A stretch of 64,000 nucleotides of DNA from Selaginella moellendorffii. Taxonomy: Eukaryota > Streptophyta > Lycopodiopsida > Selaginellales > Selaginellaceae. Below the pieces are notes generated by a model. It searched no databases and was not told the DNA's origin. It saw only the letters and a program-made list of their open reading frames with translations. The DNA lies in assembly GCF_000143415.4 (NCBI RefSeq), contig NW_003314264.1, positions 1,504,733 to 1,568,732 on the forward strand, written 5' to 3'. Shown piece by piece: positions 1 through 12,191 of the stretch; position 1 is the stretch's first letter; each line of letters opens with the position of its first letter. A program made the translations under genes and the position numbers.

Positions 1-1823
1 GCTCTCTGTTCCTTGGTTGCAAGATTCTCGCAGCTCGGGCCAAGCTTTTGTGATAGAAGTTTGCCAACGTCGTAACCGCTGTTTACTTCACATACTAAAA
101 CCCGATGCATGTTTTCCACTACTTTCTGTAAGCCGGCAGGAAACTGAGAGACCACCGAGCCAATCCCGAACCTTTCTATGTTTCTTATGCAATCCTGGAA
201 GATGCTGCATAAGTCGTCTCGAGAAGCCCGTGAAAAATAGTCGTCTATGCTCTCAGGCAAGCAAGCAAGCGCAAGATCCTCAGAGATTGTCGGTTCAACT
301 TTTAGTGTTTTCACCTCCTCCCTGGTAAGTTCCATCTTTCTGGATTCCTTAAGCATTTTTTCTTCCCCAAGAGCTGTAGTCTTGCTTTCATCTACCTTTA
401 ATGTCTCTTCAGTCTCACAACTGATCATCGCTTCTTCAACGGCTTTCGAAAAACCTTGATAGCCATGTAAAAATTTTCGCCAGACTCTTCCATCCTGCAG
501 GGTGGAGACTAGCGTCAAGAGTTTGTAAACTGAAAAACATACCGGATGGGTAGTATGAACAAGATCAAGTAGATTCTTGTGTTCGGCTTCAGAAAGTTCC
601 TCAATCAACCTGGGACGGTCAATGCATGAGAACCTCGATTGTTAAAAACAACATCTCACTTCAACGCCATTTCTCCTTCTTTTCCAATCTCTTCCAGTTT
701 TTTTCGCTGCTCAATCTCCATTTCTTTCTGAGAGACAAACAAAAACGTAGTAAGGACTGTAAGAACGGAGGGAGATTCTTTCTACCTGGAGTGTTATTTT
801 GTGTTCTTCGATGAAAGCCAGCTCCCTGGTCACATCTTCGTTCTTTTGCTGCCTGCAAGCTTCCTTTCCAATGCGCCTTTCGAGGTCGTTGATCTTGAAT
901 TCTTGCACCAAACTTCTACGTTGCTGTGCTAGAGAAAATACGGGGTCGTCGAGAAGCATTTCATCCGTCAAATCCTTCCCCTCATTCTCGGAAAACTTTA
1001 CAGAATACTTCGTCCGTCTTTCGCATGTGTCAAGCAAAGCTTTCGCTCTCTCCAAGACACGGCTGCCGTCATCCCCCTTGGAGCACGCATAGCTTCCTAT
1101 GTCGAATAAATTCACATTCGACTCTTCGTGAAGTGACTCTTCAAGATCCTTGAATTTTTTATCTCTGGCTTCCAGCCCTTTAAGAACCTGCTCAAACGGA
1201 TCCTTGTTGGGTTGAGCATCAGAAAACTCAAGCCTCGTACCTGCATAGAAACACTGTTAAGAAAATCAGTGCAAAAAACTTCGATACTGGCATAGAAACT
1301 AATGGAAATACCTCATCTAAAGTTTTCCACACATCTAAATTTACCAAAGAACGCTCGTCATTCAAGAAGAGAAAAGGAAACAAAGAGCATTCCATTCACG
1401 GACACATAAAACGAAACTTTCATCTTAAAATGGCCAGGAAAGCGCTCGTAGCTCGAGAAAAACTCACTAAACTGCGCATACCACAGTGATCTTGAATGAA
1501 ACAAGGAGAGCAATCGAAAAAACACCCGCAATCTACACTAGATTCTTATTTGCTTTGTTGAGCATTCCCTTCACGGACACACAAAACGAAAATTTCATCT
1601 CAGAATGACCAGGAAAGCTTTCTTAGCTCCAGAAAACTCACTAAACTTTCACATACGACACAGGGAACTAGTGATCTTGAATAGCTCCAGGAGAGGATCG
1701 AAACAAAGCGATCAATCAAGAGAAAGCACCCGCATTCTACACTAGAATCTTACTTGCTTCGTTGATCACGTCAAGCATAGCTAAATCCCTGTCCCATTCG
1801 TCGTCATCGTCGTCCTCCTCCAT
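1..1823 (-). CDS. Partial unidentified coiled-coil-rich protein (runs off the left edge)
   Basis: A multi-exon minus-strand gene. The start ATG is at 1823-1821 and opens with an acidic run (MEEDDDDDEWDRDLAML). A donor in the AAGTAAGA context closes exon 1 near 1756. Later exons read in frame through about 1240-790 (containing DPVFSLAQQRRSLVQ and a charged, heptad-like helical stretch), then about 720-662. A 51-nt intron at about 609-659 joins a long final open stretch (LIEELSEAEHKNLLDLVH, then YKLLTLVSTLQDGRVWRKFL) that is still open at base 1, so the C-terminus is missing. I do not recognise the family. Composition (Glu/Lys/Leu-rich, few Gly/Pro) suggests a soluble coiled-coil protein. It is divergently oriented to GCS1 with only 98 bp between the two start codons. 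The reading frame is well supported; the exact intron borders between 1250 and 1750 are uncertain. Confidence 0.6.
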
Positions 1824-1921
1824 AGCTCCTGCCCTAAAAGCTTTGAAAAAGTGCCTACGTGGCGGTTACATTCAAACGAGCTCTAGTGATTTAGGGTTCT
1901 TCTTCTTCTAGTGCCAGAGCA
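1824..1921. promoter_or_regulatory. Compact shared 5' region of two divergent genes
   Basis: Only 98 bp separate the ATG of the coiled-coil gene (minus strand, 1823) from the ATG of GCS1 (plus strand, 1922). The interval holds a telo-box-like TTTAGGGTT near 1890, common in plant housekeeping promoters, and no obvious TATA box. Both 5' UTRs and the core promoter elements must fit here or overlap the opposing gene, so a bidirectional promoter is the simplest reading. This is inferred from spacing. Confidence 0.5.
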
Positions 1922-4900
1922 ATGAAGGAGCGTCGAGTGACAAATCGAGGCGCTCCGGCAGCTCCAGCTGCTGCTGCTGCGTCCCGGCGGAGAAAGAAGC
2001 CGGCATTTGATCCATCCGGCGGCTTCTTCTCTGGCGTCCGCATTGGAGCTGTCGCAGCATTCGCGATTTTTGTTCTCACTGCGATCACTCTCGTCGTTCT
2101 TCTCTCTGCTCTCTATCCTCGCGAAACTCCGAGATCCATCACGCCGGTGGCGCTTCCAAAGATCATGGATTTGCCTCAGGTAGGCATGAATTTCCACAGG
2201 TTTTTGCCTCAAATATTTATTTTCAATGAAGTTTCAAGGCGAGCACAAGGAGCGACTCTACTGGGGAACCTATAGACCGCATTTGTATCTTGGAATTCGA
2301 TCCAGGTAGAAATTCTCAGCTCTAAGTTTGATTGCTTTTCACGATGAACTTATAACATACTAGAACACCAAAATCATTGTTAGCTGGACTCATGTGGCTT
2401 GGTATCAAGGATGGATACTACGCTCTTCGTCACACCTGTGAAGACTCTGATGGACTTAAACGTTATGGTTGGGTTCGACACGATGGGATCTCTTATGGTC
2501 GCCAGGTATGCTGATTGTTATTGAGGCTTCTCTTGTTCTAACTATCTATTCAGGTGATTCTAGATCAAAATATGAATATCACCACTTTTTTCTCTAAGAG
2601 TTGGAATGACGGAAGTGGCTATGGAGGTGATTGGTCTGTCCGCGTGAATCTTCATCACAGCAGGTTTTGGTTTTTTCTAAAGAAAACCAGTTCTCATGCA
2701 GAGACTCGTTGTTCTGCAGTGAAATAAGTCGACTTCCGAATGGAGAGTCGTCTCTTTACTTTTACATTGCGGAGGAGGAAGGCAGCCAAATAAGAATATC
2801 GAGAAATGACGCATCTGGACTAGCTGCTTCGGGGCATAGACATGATATTGGACACTGGCAGATTCACATCAGTGCCGAGGTAGTCTTTTCTTTTCGTTTA
2901 TATCATTCGTCTTTATGCTCTTCGCGCAGAACAATACTTTTTTTCATTACGCTGGGTTCCGGACGGGAAACATGCACAATATAACACAGCTTGTCCAAAA
3001 TTCATTAATCGTTCAGGTTTTTCGTCATTTTTTTCTTTTTTCTTTTCCTCAAACACTCGCGCAGGAGCGTAAATTGCAACTACCTGATACTTATGAAAAA
3101 TCTTCAAATATAGTAGTTTTTCAGGTACGTAGTGTATGCATCCTCTATAAGTTCTCTGATTCCTCTATGATACTTTCAAGGTTTTAGGCCGCAACCATCT
3201 TCAGCTAGATGTGACTTTTCTAGCTGGTGTCGACGAGAAAAAGTTCTCGGTACAGTCTCGTCTTGACCGTTTATCTGGTGGGCAAACACTTTAATTTCTT
3301 CTCGCTACCTGTTCTTATACTGAATTTTAAAGGGATTCGATTGGATGAAACGTTAAGAGTGCAAGAGCAAATTTTTGATAAGCGTTTTGAGAACGCGTAC
3401 AAGCTGGATAACGAAGAGGTACTGGTAGTGATAAGAGCTGGAATACACAATCTTATGCTTCCTTTACATAGCTTTCTAGCTTTGGTGCTACCAACGCAGT
3501 GGAAATTGGCAAGGCTGCCCTCAGTAATCTTTTGGGAGGAATCAGCTACTTCTACGGCCAATCGCTTATTTCCATACCTTCAAAAGAGCAGGTACACGCT
3601 TCTTTCTCCATGTTTATTATCTAATACAACACATTTTAGAAACACCACCGAGAAAGTTTTTGGAAGTACTGGCCAGCTGCATTGTATAGTGCTGTTCCAT
3701 GCCGCTCTTTCTTCCCTCGAGGTTTTTTGTGGGATGAAGGCTTTCATCAAATAATAATAAGGTACATTGATACAGCCCATGCAAGAAATAATCTTTTTTC
3801 TGAAAGCAGTAGATGGGACCGAAACCTGACATACGATATCGTTGGGCACTGGTTAGACTTACTTAACGTCGACGGCTGGATTCCAAGGGAGCAGATTCTA
3901 GGAGAAGAAGCCCGAGTGTACTCCCTGTTTTGAGACGTTTCAAAGTGCTAACTGTTTACCTTGCAGAAGGGTTCCCGATGAGTATATTTTACAGCACACG
4001 GATAACGCGAACCCTCCAACGTTGTTTTTGCCATTGCATGGTCTGAAAGCTTGTTATCTCTTTTGTGACTTCTTTCTCTGCCCTGCTGCAGATATTGCAT
4101 TAGCATCACTAGAAAGTGGAAAAGAAAATAACGCTGAGAGGGCCTTCTTGGAAAAATCCTTCCCAAGGCTACAAGCGTGGTTTGGGTGGTTCAATAGAAC
4201 GCAAGCAGGTCTGTGTACTGTAATCTTCATTGAAGTTGAAGCTTCTTGTTGCGAACAGGTACATTTCCTGGGACTTACTATTGGCATGGAAGAAGTATTA
4301 CCGATAAGGAATTAAATGCCAAGGTAGGCACGTTTCATTCTGTGATTAACGCTCTAGACACCGGCTTCGTTAGAGTTTGTCGTCTGGTTTGGATGACTAT
4401 CCACGGGCTTCACATCCAAGTGCTGATGAGCGACACGTTGATTTACGTTGCTGGATGGCCTTGGCAGCGAAATCTATGGTTATGATTGCCAAAATCATCG
4501 GAGCACCACATGAAGTAAGGAAAAACTGGCACAGCATGGCTCGCAGTAACGATTTACTTTTTCAGAAATACGAGGCTATGTCACAGGTTTTGTCAGACTT
4601 TGATGTTCTTAACCAGGTCAGTGTCGATCTGTCCTCATGACCGAACTCACTCTATTGTTCTTAGCTCCACTACGATCGCAAGAGAGGACGTTACTACGAT
4701 TACGGCAATCATACTGAAAAAGTATCACGATAAGATCTCGATGATTTCAGCTCATTCTGTCCTCGACACAGGTGAAGCTGGAATGGGACAACTTCTTCGA
4801 CCCAAGAACCGGACAAGTACAGCAAGTTCTCCGCAGAGTCGTATCTGGACGTCCAAAGTTGCAGCTGGTTCCACAATTTGGCTACGTGAGCCTCTTCCCC

Positions 4901-5567
4901 TTTATAGTGAAACTTATTCCCGCGGTAAGCTCTTCGTCTATACTGTGTCATACAAGTCCTAACGATTGGTTCTCAAAAGGACTCGCAAATCTTGGAAGCA
5001 CACCTCAACCTTATCCAGAGCGAAAAGCTCCTCTGGACGAGCTTCGGATTGCGCTCGTTAGCAACAACAAGGTAGCGATTTCTACGTTTTTGTTGGAACA
5101 TTTCATCGACTCTTTCTTTGTTTCCAGCTCTATTTATAACAGACGTAACACCGAGCATGACGCTCCTTACTGGAGGGGCCCTGTATGGATCAACATGAAC
5201 TATCTCGTCCTTTCATCCCTTCACTACTACTCGCAAGGTAACGCGTGTGACTTTTGGCTGCAAGCGTTTGTTCCATCCACTGTGTGTGTGTGTTTTTAGA
5301 GCCAGGCCCATACAAAGACGCTGCTGCCTCTGTCTACAAACAGCTTCGTGCCAATCTGATAAGGTCGGCATCAAAGACAAAATGTGTTGGTTGATTGATT
5401 GATTGCTGTTGTTTGGGCACAGCAACGTTGCACGGCGCTACAACGAAATGGGATACATCTTTGAGCAGTATGATCATACAAAAGAAGGCGAAGGTAAAGG
5501 AGCCAGGCCGTTTACCGGTTGGAGCTCCTTGATACTACTGATCATGGCAGAGCAGTACCAACGCTAG
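1922..5567 (+). CDS. GCS1: Mannosyl-oligosaccharide glucosidase (glucosidase I, GH63)
   Basis: ER glucosidase I removes the terminal alpha-1,2-linked glucose from the Glc3Man9GlcNAc2 N-glycan, the first trimming step of glycoprotein maturation. The N-terminus is a type II anchor: a basic, Ala/Pro-rich cytosolic tail, then a membrane segment at about residues 39-62 ([20 protein letters not shown]). Family landmarks appear in order: [25 protein letters not shown]-like [33 protein letters not shown] followed by [14 protein letters not shown], an NPPTLF segment, [18 protein letters not shown], and [19 protein letters not shown]. The last two regions surround the GH63 (alpha/alpha)6 catalytic barrel. 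The gene is split into about 20 small exons by introns of about 50-70 nt (for example exon 1 is 1922-2179 and exon 2 starts at 2232). The stop is TAG at 5565-5567 after EQYQR. It converges on the kinase gene with 117 bp between stops. Confidence 0.93.
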
Positions 5568-5684
5568 AACGAGGCGTCCACACTGCTCTCACAAGTTAGT
5601 ATGTGGTAAAAACGTTGGATACTAACTTACTTTAATCGGTCAATCGTCAAGTGTTTACCAGAGGAATTCTTCCCAGACAAGGCA

Positions 5685-7171
<1,487 letters not shown>

Positions 7172-7572
7172 CCCGGAACTAAAACCCCCCCAAGTTAAAA
7201 TCAAATTAAACCTCATCTTCGCGGTCCCAGCCGTTGGATCCCACCGACGGCCGCGATCGCTTCTAGGGCTTTTCCATTTTGCGAGGGAGATCCCATTTGT
7301 TACATCGACGTGGCCCAAAGGTCACGGCCAGGGTTCCAATTATTTCTCCCTCTCATTCCCAGCGCGGGGGGATCCAAGAACAGCGCTAGGGCTAGCAGTA
7401 GATCGATCGCGCCACGGCTCCTGGAAGAAATCGCGGCCTAGAATCACAGCAGCAGCACGGTGAGTTCTTCTCCTTCTTCCTCCTCCCCCTCTTCCGGGAT
7501 TTCTTGGAGAATCACAGTAGATTTTCAAGGCCAGGGCCGCCCCAGCAAGTGCGCCCGGGACGAGCCGCCACA
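7172..7572. other. Divergent 5' region, probable non-coding leader exon
   Basis: This interval lies between the kinase ATG (minus) and the next plus-strand ORF. A GTGAGT donor near 7460 follows a GC-rich, purine-rich stretch (AGCAGCAGCACG), and a CACAG acceptor lies near 7519. This suggests a non-coding first exon plus a short leader intron for the plus-strand transcript. I see no TATA box and no other gene. Confidence 0.3.
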
Positions 7573-7881
7573 ATGCGGGTCTGTCTCGTAGAGCAAATGG
7601 CTAACAGTCAGGAAAGGAGTTGTGTAGCCAATCTGGAGAGTCCTAAGGGAAGAAGCAGCGACCGTGTGGGTCGTGCCAAGAAGCCGCCCTGGGATCGTGA
7701 TGTTCACGCTCCTCGTCTCTTCTCAGACATTGAGAACTATAAAGGAAAGCCATCTTCGCCATCGCCAGTGAGGCGCCTGGAAAGATTGGTGCGTCGGGTC
7801 TCTTACTGCCCCAAATACCCCCAGCCAGATACACCACACTTACACACTTATGTGGTCATTCGGCACTTCGCTGATTCCTAA
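7573..7881 (+). CDS. Hypothetical small basic protein (103 aa)
   Basis: The ORF starts at ATG 7573 (a second ATG is at codon 10) and contains AKKPPWDRDVHAPRLFSD and ENYKGKPSSPSPVRRLERL, a low-complexity basic sequence with no family I recognise. It lies between a plausible spliced leader and the small HSP, on the same strand. Its TAA stop sits directly on a good donor (TAA/GTAAGC at 7880), and a CCAG acceptor lies just before the HSP start codon at 8048. It may therefore be a separate small gene, or a long upstream ORF on the HSP transcript. An alternative donor near 7791 (TTG/GTGCGT) would cut the ORF. Coding status is uncertain. Confidence 0.35.
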   Translation: MRVCLVEQMANSQERSCVANLESPKGRSSDRVGRAKKPPWDRDVHAPRLFSDIENYKGKPSSPSPVRRLERLVRRVSYCPKYPQPDTPHLHTYVVIRHFADS

Positions 7882-8047
7882 GTAAGCTGGATTTTTCTTC
7901 ACTTTTTTTTTTCTTCTTCTTCTTCGTCTTCTTCCGTTTTGTTCTTCTTGTTCTTCATTGCAACTGTTTGGTCAACTGTTTCCTTGTTTTGCTTTTCCTT
8001 TTATCATCTTCTAGTTTCTAATAGACTGTCGTTTCCAGGATTAAACC

Positions 8048-8511
8048 ATGACGAGCACTTGTGTAGATGTAAAGGAGCTTCCTAATTCTTACATCTTTGT
8101 GGCCGACGTCCCCGGCCTGAAGAACACGGACGTGAAGGTACGAGCGCTCTCATCCAAGTCATGCATAAAGTTTTAACACGAAACTCTCGCTCAATCACCC
8201 AACAAACAGAGGATGAGCGTGGGTGCTACTTGCAGGTACAAGTTGAGAACGATAGTATTCTAAAGATCAGCGGAGAACGGAAACGAGATGACAATCCCAA
8301 CCATGACATAAAATATGTTAGAGTTGAACGCTCGTCCGGCAAATTCATGCGAAAGTTTAACCTTCCGGCCAACGCCAATCTGGAAACCATCTCGGCTACT
8401 TGTCTCGACGGCCTTCTCACTGTTGTTGTGCCAAAGATCCCAGCGCCAGAGAGCCACAGGCCAAAGACTTTTGATATTGCAGTTGCCAACATCAACTTCG
8501 TCTACAAGTGA
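8048..8511 (+). CDS. Small heat shock protein, cytosolic class II-like (HSP20)
   Basis: An ATP-independent holdase that binds unfolding proteins. Exon 1 is 8048-8137 and exon 2 is 8236-8511, joined in phase 0 across a 98-nt intron, giving 121 residues. The start of the alpha-crystallin domain is VDVKELPNSYIFVADVPGLK, typical of class II (DVKEYPNSYVF in angiosperms). Then follow VQVENDSILKISGERKR, RVERSSGKFMRKFNLP, the family signature LDGLLTVVVPKIP, and a C-terminal tail. The usual N-terminal arm of about 30-40 residues ahead of DVKE is reduced to five residues (MTSTC), so this copy is short for the class. The position of the conserved intron within the domain fits class II genes. No clear heat shock element array is visible in the preceding 150 bp, which is pyrimidine-rich. 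Confidence 0.9.
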
Positions 8512-8918
8512 TGAGCTCGCAATCGTTCTTGTTACTTGGCGGTGGTCGTGGAGGCAGAAGTTTTCTGGTCTTTTCATTTGCTTTTTTCTTTCCTCGGTGG
8601 ATAGCTACTTGAGTAAGAATTTTAATTTGGCTTTGCATTGTGAGACTGACTTCTCTGTTTTAAACAAGGGAGAATTTGATCCATGGAACTTAAAACCAAA
8701 AGAATCAACGAGCGTCCTGTTTTGGATGTTCCGGGATGTTTCATCAGAGAACGAATAAGAACCTCAGAGGTTGTCAACAAATTGAGTGGAAAAGTCGAGC
8801 TTTATCGATGTAGCGCATGGTAGTGGTGGCGGTGGTGGTGGTCGCGCTGATCGATAGCTAAACCATGGTGGCCATGTTTTGGTGGGGGGGACTAGCGGTA
8901 ACTTTCTTCGGTAAAGCA

Positions 8919-8927
8919 TATAAAAGG
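8919..8927 (+). promoter_or_regulatory. TATA box of phospholipase D gene
   Basis: TATAAAAGG lies about 240 bp upstream of the PLD start codon in an otherwise GC-rich stretch. Downstream, a GTACGT donor near 8977, a TTTCAG acceptor near 9044, and a second GTGAGT/CCAG pair ending just before ATG 9168 suggest a leader split by one or two short introns. Confidence 0.5.
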
Positions 8928-9167
8928 GGAGGCAGGAAGGGGAAAGGTCTTCTCTGTGGGTCATTAAACACGTGTAAGGTACGTGTTGAGGACTGCAGCG
9001 ATGTTACTGTTAGCGACCTTTTCGTGGCACATCTCTTCTTTCAGGTAGCGACATAGGGACCGAAGTTTGCTGCCGATCCAAGTTCGTCGACTACTGTGTG
9101 ATCTCTCACATCTGGTGAGTGCTTCCTTTGCTTCGAAAGATCGTGGTGGGGCTTTGGGTTTCCAGGA

Positions 9168-12055
9168 ATGGCACAGATTTTGCTCCATGGAACACTTCAC
9201 ATCACGGTCTATGAGGCCGCATCATTGGTGAACGAGAATCGGGTCTCTGGAGCCTCTCCCAAGTTCATGAGAAAAGTAAGTCCTAGGCAGGAAGTTTTGT
9301 AGCTTGTTAGAAGAACTTTACTCTTGGTACTCGATTCTTACTGCATTTCTAGTTGTAGTGGAAGTTTCTCAAGTTTGCTCACTCTATTTGTATTTTCTTT
9401 TTTTTTCTAGATGGTCGAAGGAGTGGAGGACTCCATTGGTATTGGTAAAGGCGTGAGCTCTCTCTATGCAACCATCGACCTCGAGAGGCAGCGAGTGGGA
9501 CGCACTCGCCTCATCCGCAAGGAGCCTACTAAGCCTGTGTGGAACGAGTCCTTCCACATCCAGTGCGCGCACAACATTGCCAACGTCGTTGTGAGCGTCA
9601 AAGATGACCTGGCCGTCAGCGCCTTCCTCCTCGGCCGAGCGAAAGTCCCCGTGAAGCGTATCATGTATGGCGAGCTTGTTGAAGGCTGGTTCGAGCTCTA
9701 CAACGACAGCGGCAAAAAACTCGGCAACTCTCGAGTCCGCCTCCGTCTCCAGTTCTTCGACATCACCAGAGATCCTCGCTGGGGACGCGGCCTCGTCGAT
9801 GGAACGAAGTTCCCTGGTGTTCCATTCACGTACTTCCCGCAACGCAAAGGCTGCAAGGTCACGCTCTACCAGGACGCTCATATGACTGACAACTTTCTTC
9901 CGAAGATCTATCTCCACGGCAACGCTGTCCGGGAGCCGACTCGCTGCTGGGAGGACGTGTACGAGGCCATCGCAAATGCTCAGCACTTTATCTACATCAC
10001 CGGCTGGTCGGTCTACGCGGAGATAACGCTCATCCGAGACTCGGCCAGGCCCGTCCACGGCGGTCTCAACGTTAAGCTCGGGGACCTCCTCAAGAAGAAG
10101 GCTGACCAAGGCGTAAGAGTTTTGATGCTCGTCTGGGACGACCGGACGTCCATGTCGGTGGTGAAGATGGAGGGACTTATGGCGACTCACGATCAGGAAA
10201 CTCTGAACTTCTTCTACGGTTCCAAAGTCAAGTGCCTGCTCTGCCCGAGAACTCCCGACAGCGGCCTGAGCTACGTCAAAGGTTTCCAGATCGGGACTAT
10301 GTTCACTCACCACCAGAAGACGATCATCGTCGACGCCCCGGGAAGAAGCCACCAGCAGCGGCGAGTCTTGAGCTTCGTTGGTGGACTGGATCTCTGCGAC
10401 GGCCGCTACGACACGCAGTTTCACTCCTTGTTCCGGACACTCGGGACTGTTCACAAGGAGGACTTCCACCAGCCAAACTACGCGGGAGCTTCCATCGACA
10501 AAGGTGGCCCGCGCGAGCCATGGCACGACATCCACTCCAAGCTCGAGGGGCCCGTGGCTTGGGACGTTCTCCGCAACTTTGAACAGCGGTGGCACAAGCA
10601 GGGTGACGGCAACCAGCACCTCGTCTCGCTCGGGAACCTGGAGCCGCAATCATCTCTAGTCGCGGACGAGCACGACGAGAACACCTGGAACGTCCAGCTC
10701 TTCCGCTCCATCGACGGGGGAGCAGCGGCAGACTTTCCAGAGAGTCCGGAAGCAGCAGCAGCAGCGGGGCTCGTCAGTGGAAAAGACTCGACGATCGACC
10801 GCAGCATCCAGGACGCCTACATCCACGCCATCCGGCGAGCGAAGGACTACATCTACATCGAGAACCAGTACTTCCTCGGCAGCTCGTTTGCCTGGGAGTC
10901 GGACCACGACGCGGAGGCTCATCACGTAATTCCTCGCGAGCTGGCGCTCAAGATCGTGAGCAAGATCGAGGCTGGCGAGCGCTTCTCCGTCTACGTCGTG
11001 CTTCCGATGTGGCCCGAGGGAGTCCCCGAGAGCGGCCAGGTGCTGGCCATCCTCGACTGGCAGAAGAAGACGATGCAGATGATGTACAAGGCCATAGCTC
11101 AAGCTCTCGACGCACAGGGGATCCGCGGCGTGTCCCCCCGCGACTACCTGGCCTTCTACTGCCTCGGCAACCGGGAACGCCGCCTCGGTGGAGAGTTTCT
11201 ACCGCTGAGCACTCCCGACGCGAACTCGGCTGGCTACCGGAGCGCTCAGGAGAATCGCCGGTTTATGATCTACGTCCACTCCAAGATGATGATAGGTACT
11301 CTCTCTCTCTCTCTCACGCATTCTTTGCTTTGATCGCATGGTTTTACTTCCTTTCCTCGATGCTTCTCTTCTTCCAGTTTGAGTTACTCTCGCTGGCATT
11401 TCTTCCTTTCTTTCCTTCTTCCAGTTTTAGTTTACTCTCACTTCCTTTGATCGCTCTTCCTCACTCTTTTGATCTCATGGTTTTCCTTTCCTCGACGCTT
11501 TTCTTTAGTTTACTCTCATTCACATTCTTTCCTTTGATCGCTTGGTTTGCTTCCTTTCCTCTATGCTTTTCTCCTATCATACTGGTTTCGTGATATCTCA
11601 CTGGAAAAAACTCGTTTTTTTTTCTCCTTGTAGTGGACGACGAGTACATAATCGTTGGATCCGCCAACATCAACCAGCGATCAATGGACGGGGGGCGCGA
11701 CACGGAGATCGCCATGGGCGCGTACCAGCCGCTCCGTACGTGGCCCACGCGCGGCCAGATCCACGGCTTTCGTATGTCCCTGTGGTACGAACACATGGGC
11801 CAGCTGGACGACCTCTTCCTCCGCCCTTCCAGCCTGGAATGCATGCGCAAGGTCAATCGGACGGCCGACCAGCTCTGGCACATGTACGCCGCTGATGAGA
11901 TGGTGGATCTGCCCGGCCATCTCCTCGCCTATCCCGTCGGAATCGCCAGCGACGGTTCCGTGGCGGAATTGCCAGGGTGTGCCAAGTTCCTCGACACCGA
12001 CGCTAAGATCCTGGGCGTCAAGTCCGACGTTCTGCCGCCAATCCTTACCACTTGA
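9168..12055 (+). CDS. Phospholipase D, C2-type (PLD alpha class)
   Basis: Hydrolyses membrane phospholipids such as phosphatidylcholine to phosphatidic acid, a lipid second messenger in stress and ABA signalling. Three exons (9168-9275, 9411-11295, 11634-12055) give about 804 residues, normal for PLD alpha. The N-terminal C2 domain begins [17 protein letters not shown] and covers about the first 150 residues. The two catalytic HKD motifs are intact: HHQKTIIVD at about residue 337, and [26 protein letters not shown] (split by intron 2) at about 658. [12 protein letters not shown], preceding HKD2, is also diagnostic, as is the C-terminal segment ending PPILTT. Intron 2 (11296-11633) is unusually long and built of diverged tandem units. 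The coding sequence is GC-rich and free of breaks. It is convergent with the DEK gene. Confidence 0.95.
11296..11633 (+). repeat. PLD intron 2 made of diverged tandem pyrimidine-rich units
   Basis: The segment beginning TTTGATCGCATGGTTTTACT near 11330 recurs in modified form near 11467 (TTTGATCTCATGGTTTTCCT) and 11534 (TTTGATCGCTTGGTTTGCTT). Each is followed by a CCTTTCCTC-ATGCTT-type tail. Several internal CTTCCAG or TTTAG tracts are potential decoy acceptors. The true acceptor is TTGTAG at 11628-11633, because it restores the HKD2 motif. Confidence 0.6.
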
Positions 12056-12191
12056 CACAGACCATCATTCGCAATAATGCCTGTATCATATCAAACCTTT
12101 GTTCCAACTTTATAAGAATTTGAGCCATGGTCAGTAAAATAAGACTATTACAAATTTGACAGTGAAATTTTTTCTTTCTACACAATCACGA

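Noticed and set aside
9384-10649. 421-codon open frame antisense to phospholipase D
   Set aside because: Same explanation: a shadow of strong third-position GC bias in a real gene on the plus strand.
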